Below are positions 10,318 to 20,439 of a stretch of DNA of 64,000 nt, piece by piece. Source of the DNA: Selaginella moellendorffii (lineage: Eukaryota; Streptophyta; Lycopodiopsida; Selaginellales; Selaginellaceae); contig NW_003314416.1 of NCBI RefSeq assembly GCF_000143415.4, forward strand, positions 67,332 through 131,331. Direction: 5' to 3'. The position numbers and the translations under genes are program-made. The stretch's first letter is position 1, and each line of letters begins with the position of its first letter. The notes under the pieces are model-generated. The model made no database searches, was not told the origin of the DNA, and worked only from the letters and a program-made list of their open reading frames with translations.

Positions 10318-12879
10318 ATGGGCAGAAGAAAAGCTCCCGCGAGCGTTGTAGCAGCACTCAAGAGCTGCGTTGCTCTGGCTGCAAAGGAAGAAGGCGCAAA
10401 GGTTGATGATGGGAAACTAGTGAAGCTCAGGGCTTTGGAGAGAGGCATTTCCATCCACGCGCGAGCGACCTGCAGTGGCTGTGACGCAGATGCCTTTGTC
10501 AGCTGCTCCTTGATGGAGATGTACGCCAAGTGTGGAAGAATGGTGGAAGCTCGCGCCGTGTTTGACAAACTCTTGAGGTGTTCTTCCATTCTACCTAGTG
10601 TCGTTTTGTGGACTGTGCTGATACAAGGCTATACTGAAAACGGCGAGCCATGCATTGCTCTCGACTTGTTCTCACGCATGAAAGAGGAGAACTATTGTCA
10701 GCCCAATCCTCGAACGATTGTCCCTGCGTTGAAGGCCTGCTCGCTCCTGGCAGCCGAAGAAGTTAACGTACTGGATGATACAGTCGAGAGGAAGAAAAGT
10801 ATGATCAAGTTACATTCGCTGCGTAAGGGGATGGAAATCCATGCTCAAGCGCTAGAGCAGGGGTTTCATTCGGATATTTTCGTAGCAAACACTCTGGTAC
10901 ACATGTATGCCAAGTGTGGGAGCATGGTGGATGCTCGCAGAGTGTTTGACATGGCACTGGATCGATCGACCGTGTCGTGGAACATTTTGATGCTTGGATA
11001 CGTAGAGCACGGAGAAGCTGGCTTGGTTCTCGAGCTGTTTTCATGCATGGAACGATCCGGGGCTGCTCCAAATGCCCTCAGCTTTGTGGCTGCGTTGAAG
11101 GCTTGCACTAGTTTGGCGGAAGAGGAACAAGGAACCGTGTTGGATGGAGGCAAACGTGTCAAAGTCCGTGCTTTAGAAGATGGCATGGCTGTCCATGCTC
11201 AAGCTTTGGAGGCTGGCTACTACAACTCGGACGCGTTCGTCAGCAATGCTCTCATCGATATGTACTGCAAGTGTGGGAGAATGGTGGAGGCGAAGAGGGT
11301 GTTTGACGAGCTACATCTCCAGCGCACTGTGGTGTCCTGGAACGCACTGATGCTTGGCTACGTTGAAAATGGCGAAGAAGAATCGGCTTTACAAGCGCTG
11401 GCGATGATGGAAGGCTGTAATTGCGTGCCAACATCTCGGACTTTCCTTGCTGCTTTGAAAGCTTGCTCGGGGCTCGCAGCAAAAGAAGAAGCAGGAGAGG
11501 AATTTGCCAAGCTTGAGAGCTTGGAGAGAGGCATGGCTATTCACTCGAGAGCCGAGAAGCAAGGACTTGCCGGGGACTTGTTCTTAGCAAGCACGCTTGT
11601 GGATATGTATTCCAAGTGTGGCAGCATGCTTGATGCCCGCCGGGTTTTCGACCGGATGGAGAAGCACAGCAGTGTGGCGTGGACGGCGCTTATACTGGGC
11701 TATACGGAGAAAGGTGACGGTGACTTAGCACTAGAGTTGTTTGCATCCATGCAACATGAAAACTGTCCACGCGACGCACTGGCCTTTGTTGCGGCTCTCA
11801 AGGCGTGCGCTGCTATGGCTGCGAGAGAAGAATCAACCCCAGTGGATCAAAAGCTCGTGAAATCGGTGGCCTTGGAAAAGGTGACCGAGATTCATCCGCA
11901 GGCCATTGCGAGCGGCTTGATCTCCGACCTCTACTTGGCGAGCTCCCTGGTGGACTTGTATGCGAGCTGTGGAAGCATGGAAGATGCCCGCAGTGTCTAC
12001 GACAAGATGCCTCGACACGATGTAGTGTCGTGGGCTTCTCTGGTTCTCGGTTATGCCGAGAGTGGTCAAGCGGAGCTCGCTTTGGAACTCTTCTTTCGAA
12101 CGAGAGGTGAAAGGAGTCACGAGTGCGCATCGAATGCCGTGAGCTTTGTAGGTGCTCTCAAGGCCTGTGGAAGTCTAACAGCTCTCGAGACTGGGAAGAG
12201 AAGAGTCCATGGTGACTTGTGCAGGAGCGGGCTGGAGCTAGAGAGCACGGTGGTGGCAAACTCTCTGGTAGATTTCTATGGCAAGTGTGCTTGCCTGATC
12301 CAGTCGCAGCATATGTTCGATTCCATCGTGAGCAAGGATGCAGCGAGCTGGACTTCACTGTTAGCCGGATACTGTCGGCAAGGCAACGTTTCTCGGGCAC
12401 TGGAGCTCTTCCACGCGATGCAGCACGAAGATGGCTTCCGTCCAACACCTGTAACGTTTACGTGCCTTCTCACGGCTTGCAGCCACGCCGGGCTCGTCGA
12501 CCAGGGGAAGAAGTTGTTCCAACTCATGTTGTCCAAGTATGGAGTGAGGCCGACTCTCGAGCACTACCACTGCCTAGCGGACTTGCTTGGCAGGGCCAAC
12601 CGGGTAGCCGAGGCAGTGACGCTACTGGAGACAATGCCATACTCGCCGACTGCTGTGTCGTGGAGGACAATGCTAAGTGCCTGCCGGAAGTGGGACAACA
12701 TTGAGCTGGGAAAGAGAGCATACGAATCCCTGATGGATTTGAGCGTCAAGGACACAGCAGGCTATTCCCTCATGAGGAACCTGTATGGAAGTACTGCAAC
12801 AGAAAACCCTCAGATCATACCGGATAGAAGTCATGCTTACCAAGCGAAGCTTTTTGATCTTCAAGTACGTAGTGCTTAG
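10318..12879 (+). CDS. PLS-class PPR protein, truncated E region
   Basis: Intronless, 853 residues; the in-frame GTG at 10309 is ignored for the ATG at 10318. Successive PPR motifs run the full length (repeated YAKCG, VFD, VSWN, GYxExGE, ALELF and ALKAC blocks) with unusual charged spacers between repeats. The last repeats (TACSHAGL, LADLLGRA, MPYSPTAVSW) are followed by a partial E motif and a short tail. There is no DYW deaminase domain. Such proteins bind organellar RNA base by base; PLS/E types usually specify C-to-U editing sites and would need a DYW protein in trans (family knowledge). No clear transit peptide was judged. Its TAG (12877-12879) abuts the stop codon of the convergent gene. 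Confidence 0.88.
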   Translation: MGRRKAPASVVAALKSCVALAAKEEGAKVDDGKLVKLRALERGISIHARATCSGCDADAFVSCSLMEMYAKCGRMVEARAVFDKLLRCSSILPSVVLWTVLIQGYTENGEPCIALDLFSRMKEENYCQPNPRTIVPALKACSLLAAEEVNVLDDTVERKKSMIKLHSLRKGMEIHAQALEQGFHSDIFVANTLVHMYAKCGSMVDARRVFDMALDRSTVSWNILMLGYVEHGEAGLVLELFSCMERSGAAPNALSFVAALKACTSLAEEEQGTVLDGGKRVKVRALEDGMAVHAQALEAGYYNSDAFVSNALIDMYCKCGRMVEAKRVFDELHLQRTVVSWNALMLGYVENGEEESALQALAMMEGCNCVPTSRTFLAALKACSGLAAKEEAGEEFAKLESLERGMAIHSRAEKQGLAGDLFLASTLVDMYSKCGSMLDARRVFDRMEKHSSVAWTALILGYTEKGDGDLALELFASMQHENCPRDALAFVAALKACAAMAAREESTPVDQKLVKSVALEKVTEIHPQAIASGLISDLYLASSLVDLYASCGSMEDARSVYDKMPRHDVVSWASLVLGYAESGQAELALELFFRTRGERSHECASNAVSFVGALKACGSLTALETGKRRVHGDLCRSGLELESTVVANSLVDFYGKCACLIQSQHMFDSIVSKDAASWTSLLAGYCRQGNVSRALELFHAMQHEDGFRPTPVTFTCLLTACSHAGLVDQGKKLFQLMLSKYGVRPTLEHYHCLADLLGRANRVAEAVTLLETMPYSPTAVSWRTMLSACRKWDNIELGKRAYESLMDLSVKDTAGYSLMRNLYGSTATENPQIIPDRSHAYQAKLFDLQVRSA

Positions 12880-14528
12880 CTATCCGATGTCCTCACGAAC
12901 AATCTCCAGGGGCCGCTTGTGGATCGGTAGTATCCTTGGCCTCGTCTCAAAAGGCTTCTTTTTTATCTTCTTCAAGCGAGGATTCCTCAAGAGCCTCAGA
13001 AACCAGCCACGGGGATACGTCTCCGAATTGAGAATGATGTCGCGAGCCACGCCCTCCGGAAGCCGTCTCAACATGTTGCACATCTTTCTTGGCCGCCGTC
13101 GCTTCTCAATGCGTGGCGACTCGAGCCATCTGTAAATCTTGCTCTCTCGAGGGGAAAGCTGCTTGTCAGGATTTGGAGACTCGAAGTCGATAGCCAGCAG
13201 CTCCGCCTGTGCCACCGGCTGGACGTACTCGGTGTCAAGTCTCTGGTAGAACCTCCGAAAAACTTTCTGTCCGTGAGCAACAGCGTCGATCTCGGTCTCG
13301 GAGCGCACTCCCAGCGGATTCATGAGAAGCCACCCATCTTCGTCGTACACGAAAGTGTTGCCTTTGTCCACTTCGGTGATGTAAGTTCCAAGGTGTTTTT
13401 CAAGGTACTTCTTGAGATATCCCGCCACAGCCTCGAACTCGGTTTGGAACAAGATCTAGGAAAGAAAAGATGCTCAAAACAAAACGAAGAAAGAAGAAAA
13501 GTAGTACCTTTCCACCAGGAGCAAGGCATCGCATAAATCGTTCCACAAGGTCTTTGTTTACCATACGTATTCGATAGTAAATGCTGTAGATGTGAGGATC
13601 TGGGCACTGTACACGCATCTCTCAGCCAAGATACATAAAGAGAACAGACATTACCATGATGGATATAAATTCCAACGGACCAGGATACGTTGCAAGAATA
13701 GTGTCGAAGGAGATCGTCGCGTTGCAGCACACAAAATGCCTGGCAACATAAAACATTAGTCTCGAAAATCGTGTGCCTGCTAATCACCAAAACAAGAAAA
13801 TGAAGAACAGAAGCTTACAAGTTTTTGAGGCCAAGAACTTCTTGAAACCGAGTGGAGATCTCGCTTCTCTACAAGAACAACTCGTTCGTTAAAGGAAATA
13901 AAAAACAAAAAATCCTACCTTTGGGCTCTTGTCGAGACCAAGGTAATTGATGTGGGGGTTCCTTTTGGCTAAAAGCATGATCATCTTTCCATCACCTGGT
14001 AAAACCTGTTCCTCATTCACAATCGGTTTTACACATTTGAGAACAACATTACCGGATCCTACGTCCACATGTAAAGGCTTCTCAGGATCTTCAAAGGCCA
14101 TAGAATAGACGGGTGGATAAACAACATCCTGTGCAAGGACGAGTAGTAACTACAAGCAAAAGGAATTTCTCCATACCATATAGTGTGGTCTCTTGATTCT
14201 TTGGTGCTTACATTTGTATACACCAATCTAGAGAGCAGAAGAAGAAGAAGAATTATTTTGCCTTGCAAAGAATGAGAAAGAGTACCTTTCGCCAGCACTC
14301 TTTAACGTTGAGCTCTTGGAACTGCTGGAAGATGACATTGTCCACTTGCCTCCGCGTGACGATGCGAGGCGTGAAATTGTCAATGGGGCCCCAGAGGATG
14401 GGCACCACCTCGTCGACGTGGGGTGCGAGCTCTCCCAGCGGATCGCAGCGGCCGCGCCAAATCGAAGCGCTCGGGATCCATCGCCAGCCCACATTTCTCT
14501 TCCATAGCGGCATTGCCCCACTCCTCAT
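12880..14528 (-). CDS. TrmB-like tRNA (guanine-N7)-methyltransferase
   Basis: Seven exons, all phases consistent: 14528-14286, 14128-14053, 13995-13919, 13868-13819, 13739-13655, 13606-13508, 13455-12880; 401 residues. Seen: SAM-binding HVDVGSGDGKM followed by the acidic LGLD strand, then CPDPHIYSIYYRIRMVN, the TrmB-type signature region, and LAPGGKILFQTEFE. Family members make m7G46 in tRNA variable loops using SAM. The N-terminal exon (about 81 residues) is a lineage-specific extension that may target an organelle; plant genomes carry such a plastid-like form. The C-terminus is basic (KKIKKKPF). The family Gly-Asn of the SAM loop is replaced by Gly-Asp here. The stop codon touches that of the convergent PPR gene. 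Confidence 0.82.
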
Positions 14529-14961
14529 AAACCCTAGAATGCTAGGATATTCCCCTTTTAAAAAACAAGACCTAGAACCTTTAGGGTTAAAATTGAGAGA
14601 ACTTTTGTTGCTGGTTATCAAGTACGAAACCAAGTCCATAGGTGAAGTTTCTTCCATTCCAATCAGGGCAAAGGTGAAACTATACTGCAAAGGTTTAAAT
14701 CAGTCCTTGACAAATATTGAGTGTCTGAGGTAATAGTTTCCCACTCACATGACAATGTGATCATAATATAGAGCAGAGCTTTGGGTGAACTGGTTGTGTT
14801 GATCATTGGTCAATCCGTAGACTCAAACATTTTGCTGCCGAAATATTGGCAAGGTGAGATCAAATATTGCGAATGCAGGGTAAGATCTACGTTTCCCACT
14901 TAGATGACAATTTGATCTTAATATAAAGAATGAGTTTATGATCAATCCCCAAGGATTAGTA
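14529..14961. other. Intergenic, with an imperfect direct repeat
   Basis: A segment at about 14738-14780 (TTTCCCACTCACATGACAAT...) recurs at about 14891-14932 with substitutions, about 150 bp apart. The rest holds the presumed upstream region of the methyltransferase gene and the 3' end of the minus-strand PPR gene. No gene is seen. Confidence 0.45.
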
Positions 14962-17760
14962 TCATAGCTTATTCTCAAACCTCCACATATTGGATATCAA
15001 CACGAATGGAGCTGCGTCTCTGGTGTCCCTCGCCACCAATGCATCGAATGCAAGCTTGCCAACCTCCATGTTGTTCCATTTCTTGCAAGCTGCCAGCAAA
15101 ATCATCCACGAAGCATCATTAGCTCTACCATCCAAGCTCTTGACTAATGACAGTGCCTCTTCCAGATGATTTGCTCGGGCAAGCACGTCCACCATGCAGT
15201 TGTAGTGTTCCACGCTCGGATTCACCAGTTTTGCCAAGTAGAGTTTTCCCTCCTCGACGAGGCCGGCATGACTACAAGCCACAAGAACACTGATGAGCGT
15301 GATCCCATTCATCTCCAGTCCAGCTTCTAGTTCCATCGCCCTTGCTAGAGTTAGCACCTGGTTTGCGTCTCCCAGAGAGCTGTATCCTGCGATCAAAGCA
15401 CTCCAGGAGACGACATTTGGAGAAACCATACCAAGAAACACCTCTCTAGCCGCAACCATCTCGCCACAGTTTCCGTAGAAGTCCACCAAGGCATTTGCAA
15501 GCACTTGATCTCGCTCCATTCCAAGCCTGCAAGCTCTGCCGTGAATCCATCTTCCGAGAGATAGAGCGGCCAAAATCCCGCATCCTTTGAGCAGAGCAAC
15601 ATGGGTGAAGGCGTCGGCTTCACAGTCCAATCCTCCAAGTAAGAACAAGTCGAGAGCAATGCCAGGCTCGCCATTACCCACGTAGCCAAGAAGGAGAGCG
15701 TTCCAGGTGACAATGTCACGCTGGATCATCCTGTCAAACACTTCCCTCGCTAGGATCATGCTTCCACACTTGCAATATAGGTCCACAAGAGTACTCGCTA
15801 CAGCCAACTTTGCTTCATACCCGAGGTCTCTCACTCTCTTGTGGATCGCAATCCCTCTTTCGAGGAGACAATTGTTTCCCGGAAAGCTTAATCCTTTCTC
15901 GCTGGCTAAAGCTCCGCAAGCTTTGAGTACCGAGACACAAGCAAAAGCGTCGGCCTCACAATTCATCTCCATAAACAAGTCTATAGCTGCCGAGTTTTCG
16001 CCATTCCTCACATAACCTTGGATAAGTAGGCTCGAGGTCCCAGCATTTTTGTGGATCATCGCCTCAAACACCCTTCTAGCATGCTCCGGGCTCCCACACT
16101 TCATGTACATGTCTATCAGAGAGTTTCCTACGTTTAAGTCCGATTCCCATCTCACAGCTGAATGGTGGTGGTCACGGAGTTTCTTGTGAATCTCAATCCC
16201 TCTCTCGAGATCTGCCAAGGCTCCGCAAACATTGAGCGCCGCAGCAAAGACGAGAGCGTCCGGCTCACACTTGATGCTTGAGAACAATTCCATAGCTCGC
16301 TCCAAACTCCCGCACTTGGAATACAGATCCATGAGAGAAGTCACCACAACCACGTCCGAATCAAAACCACGCTCTCTAACTTGCCTGTGGATCTCTATGC
16401 CCTCTCGGAGACATAGTTGCCTCTCCGACTCTCTCTCCCTTGCTAAACCAGTGTAAGCCTTGAGACCGGCAGCATACGCAAACGCATCAGCGTCACACTC
16501 CATTCCCACGAACAACTCTATCCCCGTGGAGAAGTCTCCATTCTCGACATAACCCAGGATGATACACGTCCAGCTCTGGACATCTCTGGAAACCATCCCG
16601 TCAAAAACCTCCCTTGCAAGCCTCATGTTTCCGCATTTGCTATACATGTAAACCAGGGTGCTCGCCACCTTTAAGCTTGAAGCGAATCCATGCTCCACGG
16701 CTTGCTTGTGGATGGCGATTCCTTTGTTCAAGAGCACTAGCTTCTCTGAGCCTTCACTTCCCATACTGGCAAGGCCACCGCAAGCTTTGAGCGCCGCAAT
16801 GCACGTAAAACTATCAGGCTCATAGCATCTCATCGTCATTCTCTCGAAGAACAACTCGAGAGCACTTCCCCAGCTCCGGCATTTGGAGTACATGTCCATG
16901 ACAGCGCTCGCCACGACGCTGTCTGACTCAAATCCCTGCTGCTTGATATGTTTGTGAATTTCGATCCCTTTTTCCAAGCAAAACTTGACTCGATCGCTTT
17001 GGCTGGCCAACCGGACGATCGCCTTGAGTGCTGCAACATAGGTGAAAGAGTCGGGCTGGCAATCCATGCTCTCGAACAAATCCAGAGCTGCCAAGCTCTC
17101 GCCACTCTCGACGTGCCCCAGGATCAAACACGTCCAAGTCACAACGTTTCTGCGATGAACAAGCTCCTCGAAAACTTGCATCGCTCCCCGTAAGCTCCCA
17201 CACTTGCAATACATGTCCAACAGAGTGTTGGCCACGAGAACGTTCGATTGGAGGCCTCGCTGCTTCACTCGCTCGTGAATGGCAATGCCTCTCTTGAGCA
17301 AACTCTCGCGGAGATGGACTTCTCTTGCTAATCCCGCACAAGCCTTGAGCGCTGCGACATAAGTAAATGCGTCGGCTTCAAAGTCCATGCTCGCGAACAG
17401 GCTCAAAGCCGAGGAGAAATTGCCATTGTCCACATAAGCCAGGATGATGGAGTTCCAGGCAACAAGATCGCGATGAATCATCGCGTCAAACACCTCCCTT
17501 GCAAGTGCCACGCTGCGGCATCTGCCGTACATTGTGATGAGCACCGACGCCACAAACTTGTTGGTGTGGAAACCAGCGGCCACCGCAGCGCAATGGACCC
17601 TCTTCCCTCTTTCCAAATCCCTGGCTTGGCCGCACTGCTTGATCGCAGCAACCAGCTCGGCTCTCCTGACTCTTGTCAATCTGACCCTCTCCCCAGTGCT
17701 CCAGGCAGCAGCGATCCTCTCCACCTGGAGCAGCCCATTTTGTTGCCGGAGCGAATGCAT
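14962..17760 (-). CDS. PLS-class PPR protein, E-truncated
   Basis: Intronless, 932 residues from the first in-frame ATG (17760). The frame continues upstream to a GTG at 17811, and an out-of-frame ATG with a possible donor lies just upstream, so a small 5' exon cannot be excluded. About twenty PPR motifs, very regular (MYxKCGS, VFDxM, VxWNxLILGYV, AALKAC). The end is ACSHAGLVEEGK, VDVLARANHLEEA, a partial E motif and ISNMW; no E+ or DYW domain. Predicted organellar RNA-binding specificity factor. It is the best-preserved relative of relics at 8240-9114 and 10030-10260. A GulLO remnant lies just upstream, mirroring the arrangement at 8.1 kb. Confidence 0.9.
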   Translation of the reverse strand: MHSLRQQNGLLQVERIAAAWSTGERVRLTRVRRAELVAAIKQCGQARDLERGKRVHCAAVAAGFHTNKFVASVLITMYGRCRSVALAREVFDAMIHRDLVAWNSIILAYVDNGNFSSALSLFASMDFEADAFTYVAALKACAGLAREVHLRESLLKRGIAIHERVKQRGLQSNVLVANTLLDMYCKCGSLRGAMQVFEELVHRRNVVTWTCLILGHVESGESLAALDLFESMDCQPDSFTYVAALKAIVRLASQSDRVKFCLEKGIEIHKHIKQQGFESDSVVASAVMDMYSKCRSWGSALELFFERMTMRCYEPDSFTCIAALKACGGLASMGSEGSEKLVLLNKGIAIHKQAVEHGFASSLKVASTLVYMYSKCGNMRLAREVFDGMVSRDVQSWTCIILGYVENGDFSTGIELFVGMECDADAFAYAAGLKAYTGLARERESERQLCLREGIEIHRQVRERGFDSDVVVVTSLMDLYSKCGSLERAMELFSSIKCEPDALVFAAALNVCGALADLERGIEIHKKLRDHHHSAVRWESDLNVGNSLIDMYMKCGSPEHARRVFEAMIHKNAGTSSLLIQGYVRNGENSAAIDLFMEMNCEADAFACVSVLKACGALASEKGLSFPGNNCLLERGIAIHKRVRDLGYEAKLAVASTLVDLYCKCGSMILAREVFDRMIQRDIVTWNALLLGYVGNGEPGIALDLFLLGGLDCEADAFTHVALLKGCGILAALSLGRWIHGRACRLGMERDQVLANALVDFYGNCGEMVAAREVFLGMVSPNVVSWSALIAGYSSLGDANQVLTLARAMELEAGLEMNGITLISVLVACSHAGLVEEGKLYLAKLVNPSVEHYNCMVDVLARANHLEEALSLVKSLDGRANDASWMILLAACKKWNNMEVGKLAFDALVARDTRDAAPFVLISNMWRFENKL

Positions 17761-17894
17761 ACCTTGATCACTCCTTCCATCGATTTCGTGAGCTCTCGAC
17801 ACCACCCTCACTCACCCAGCATCAAGAGCGCTCGTCTCTACATTCTACAAAAAAGGAGTTAACGTTTTCATTCGCAAAAAGTCTTTTTCTCGGG

Positions 17895-18030
17895 CGCTCA
17901 CTCCTCGTCCGAGCACAGGCAAAGTCCTTCGAGAGCGCAGCGCCTTGCCTGGCCCTCGGTCCGGACAACGCTGCTAAACAAGACAAGCTTGAGGGACGCA
18001 TGGATCAGCCAAATTTGTAGCTTCGTCGGA
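17895..18030 (-). pseudogene. Relic of GulLO 3' end
   Basis: The minus strand encodes QARRCALEGLCLCSDEE, nearly the cysteine-rich tail of the GulLO protein at 6349-8163 (QAKHCALEGLCLCSSDE). DNA similarity continues upstream through an LFSS block and downstream through the 3' untranslated region (AACTCCTTT..TTGTAGA) into the PPR gene, with deletions. The coding continuation is destroyed. Sequence from 18030 to 18400 (minus) is open in places but I cannot align it to GulLO with confidence. Confidence 0.8.
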
Positions 18031-18489
18031 TCGATCAGATTTGCTGCGCCACTGTCGAGGTGCTCGTGGACTGCTGCCATGTGCAGGCAATCCGCTCTTT
18101 GGTCGCTACACCCAGGTCCATGCTCCCTACGAGAAGGAAGAACAGGATCGGCCCCTGATGAGGAGACCTGAGCTGGTAGTCTCGTGGGATGCAGCCTTGG
18201 GGAAGAACTTGGTCTTCTCTGCCGACGATTCACACGCGATCGCCCACCCGCGCCAGCGCTCATTAGAGGGGTTGCCGAGACAAACTGCCAGAGTGGTGGT
18301 GACATGGTCGCGGTGCCTGGCCAGAAGCTCCGGCTGCTCAGGTCCTCGAAGGCCATGAAACAGAAATGCAGCTTGGAGCTGAAGGTGGCACGCAACACCT
18401 AGTGCTTGCAAGGGTCAGGGAAGATGCCCCTGGTGTCGAATACCTTCTCATGCTCAACTCTAAAAAAGAGTAACTGTCTTGGCTGGTTC

Positions 18490-18840
18490 TCTGGCTCTAG
18501 TGGACTTCGACGATCGAGATCTTCGGTCAGGGTGGTCAAGCTCGCGAGTTCTTGGACCAAATGGAAGAACACGACGGCACGGCAAACAGCTCTGGAGCTC
18601 TTTCGAATTCGAGAAATGGAGAGAGAAGGACTGGAGCCAAGGGACGTGACTTTCCTCGCATTCTTCAAGGCCTGTGCTCACGGAATCGACGAGATCATGA
18701 TTTACTTTGCGTGGCTGGAGCAAGAGCGCGGTATTTCTCCCCGGGCAGAGCACTTTCTCTACGTGATTGATGCTCTGGAACGAGCTGGGTGGCTCCGGGA
18801 GGCCGAGGAGCTCGCCAAGATGATGGCGTTTGCCCTGGGT
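18490..18840 (+). pseudogene. PPR C-terminal fragment
   Basis: Part of a 210-codon open frame beginning at 18406. Only about 18590-18830 looks like PPR: a RDVTFLAFFKACAHG motif, then ISPRAEHFLYVIDALERAG and WLREAEELAKMM, typical of the last PPR/E1 region. Flanking codons do not match. The 5' part (18490-18560) also recurs at 9680-9735. It is most likely a relic; expression as a small protein is possible but unsupported. Confidence 0.7.
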
Positions 18841-18974
18841 GTTGGGAATGGACTGCACAGATTTTGCTTCTCGGACTATCGAGCGAGTGATGGAACTCGA
18901 CTCGGCAAAAGCTTCGAGCTGGCCCGCGCCAAGGAGGTCCACGCACAGGTTGTATTGATTAATCTCGTCGAGGG

Positions 18975-19175
18975 CACGGGGTATATGCGAACCCCATATC
19001 AAATTGAAAACCATACAACCAAGGGTCGAATTGTCTAGGAGTCTGTTTGTCGTCGGAAAGTGGTCCAAATCTTATGAAGGGCCAATGTTTTGTATACGCA
19101 TTTGAGCTTGAATTAACTTCCATGGCTCGTGGACACGGTGACTTTACTAAAAAAAATTTGTAACCTCTTAGAAAC
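18975..19175. repeat. Possible tRNA-derived SINE-like segment
   Basis: A GGGTCGAAT-type box-B-like element (about 19023) is followed downstream by a GACTTTACTAAAAAA end (about 19140). The same 3' end recurs at about 19822-19837 behind a GGGTTCGAG box. The shared order suggests one short retroelement family; box-A matches are weak. Confidence 0.35.
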
Positions 19176-19199
19176 CTAGCCGTTTCTGAGTATTAGGGT

Positions 19200-19690
19200 T
19201 CTTTAGCAATGGCCTCCTGGAACCTTGCAATACCAGGGTCACAACGGAGCTGGTTGAATTCCCGCGGGAGCTCCAAGGATTTTGAGAAGGCAAGGATGCT
19301 TCACGATCGCGCCATCCAGAGCGGGGTTTGCTCCAAATCTCTACGTTCTTGCAACTTGGTTGGCAGCCTTATTGAGGCGAGGAGGGTGTTTGACAGGATG
19401 CGATGAAACAATGTAGTGTGGGTCCACGCTGAGAATGGCGAACAATCTCGTGCTCTGGAAGCCTTCTCATGGATGGACAGCCACCTCGATCAAGGCTTGC
19501 TCGGCTCTAGTTGTCGGTGGGAAGATGATCATGGAGCAGGGCATGAGAATCCACTCTGGAGCTAATCTTAACTATCTCGAGGCCTGGACGGTGCTCTTTC
19601 AGGGCTTTGCTTGCAGCCGAGAGGTGCATGAGGCGTGGATTTATCCAGATCCCTCACTCGAGTTTAAGAATCCCTTCGCGCTCTCTGGAT
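19200..19690 (+). pseudogene. PPR pseudogene fragment
   Basis: An ATG at 19209 opens 65 codons with PPR texture (ARMLHDRAIQSG, LVGSLIEARRVFDRMR) ending in TGA. PPR-like sense continues beyond in the same or neighbouring frames (VHAENGEQSRALEAFS; then IKACSALVVGGKM...GMRIHSGA; then REVHEAW). Multiple stops and frame changes make it a decayed gene. Confidence 0.7.
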
Positions 19691-19734
19691 TCCGTGTATA
19701 AGTTAAGTACATGGTCTGATAGTAAAATACTGCG

Positions 19735-19850
19735 AACCTGGTTGCTGGGGAATTGGTTATCAGGTAAGTGTGGAGGTGGACTGGAAGTAGAAGACCCGGG
19801 TTCGAGGAAGAGTCCAATCAACAAGGACTTTACTAAAAAAGGTTTTTCGC
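19735..19850. repeat. Possible tRNA-derived SINE-like segment
   Basis: A box-A-like TTGGTTATCAGG (about 19752) lies about 40 bp ahead of a box-B-like GGGTTCGAGG (about 19798), spacing normal for an internal RNA polymerase III promoter, followed by GACTTTACTAAAAAA. A related arrangement is seen near 20484-20530 (TTGGTTGAGGTGTCAAGC, then AAGGTACGAATCG). No target-site duplication was established. Confidence 0.4.
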
Positions 19851-19880
19851 AATAAATACCACTATTTCTTGTTTGCCGAT

Positions 19881-20439
19881 AAAGAATATACTAGAAAAGG
19901 TTTAAGGAAGTTTATAAATTATAAACATGTTTATAAATTATAAATACAAGATTAATCTAAATGAATAACAACCGTTAGATGGTAGAATATCCTAGAATAT
20001 CCAAGTATATTCTAGGTATATCCACTACCATCCCAGTCCCCCTATAGGTTTGCTTAAGCAAACCAAAAAGTTTTTTCGCAATAAAACTATATGTAGCAAC
20101 GCTTGGTTTGCTTAATACTAGTGTTATTATGACATATTAATCCAATTGATCAAATAAAGTTTATAATTATAAGCATGTTTGTAATTTATATATACAAGAT
20201 TAATTTTATTGCATATCAAGATGGTAGAATAAAAAAGAATATACTAGAAAAGGTTTAAGGAAGTTTATAAATTATAAACATGTTTATAAATTATAAATAC
20301 AAGATTAATCTAAATGAATAACAACCGTTAGATGGTAGAATATCCTAGAATATCCAAGTATATTCTAGGTATATCCACTACCATCCCAGTCCCCCTATAG
20401 GTTTGCTTAAGCAAACTAAAAAGTTTTTTTGCAATAAAT
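19881..20439. repeat. AT-rich block with near-identical 205-bp direct repeat
   Basis: Copy A (about 19881-20086) and copy B (about 20234-20439) start at AAAGAATATACTAG and end at TTTTTYGCAATAAA. By eye they differ at only two positions. A diverged third partial copy lies between them (about 20153-20230). A separate motif (AATAAATACCACTATTTCTT) flanks the whole block at about 19852 and 20434. This looks like recent duplication of a non-autonomous element, possibly by unequal exchange. No coding capacity. Confidence 0.8.

Noticed and set aside
12785-13135. 116-codon plus-strand frame after the PPR gene
   Set aside because: It is antisense to the last methyltransferase exon, whose sequence is conserved on the minus strand.
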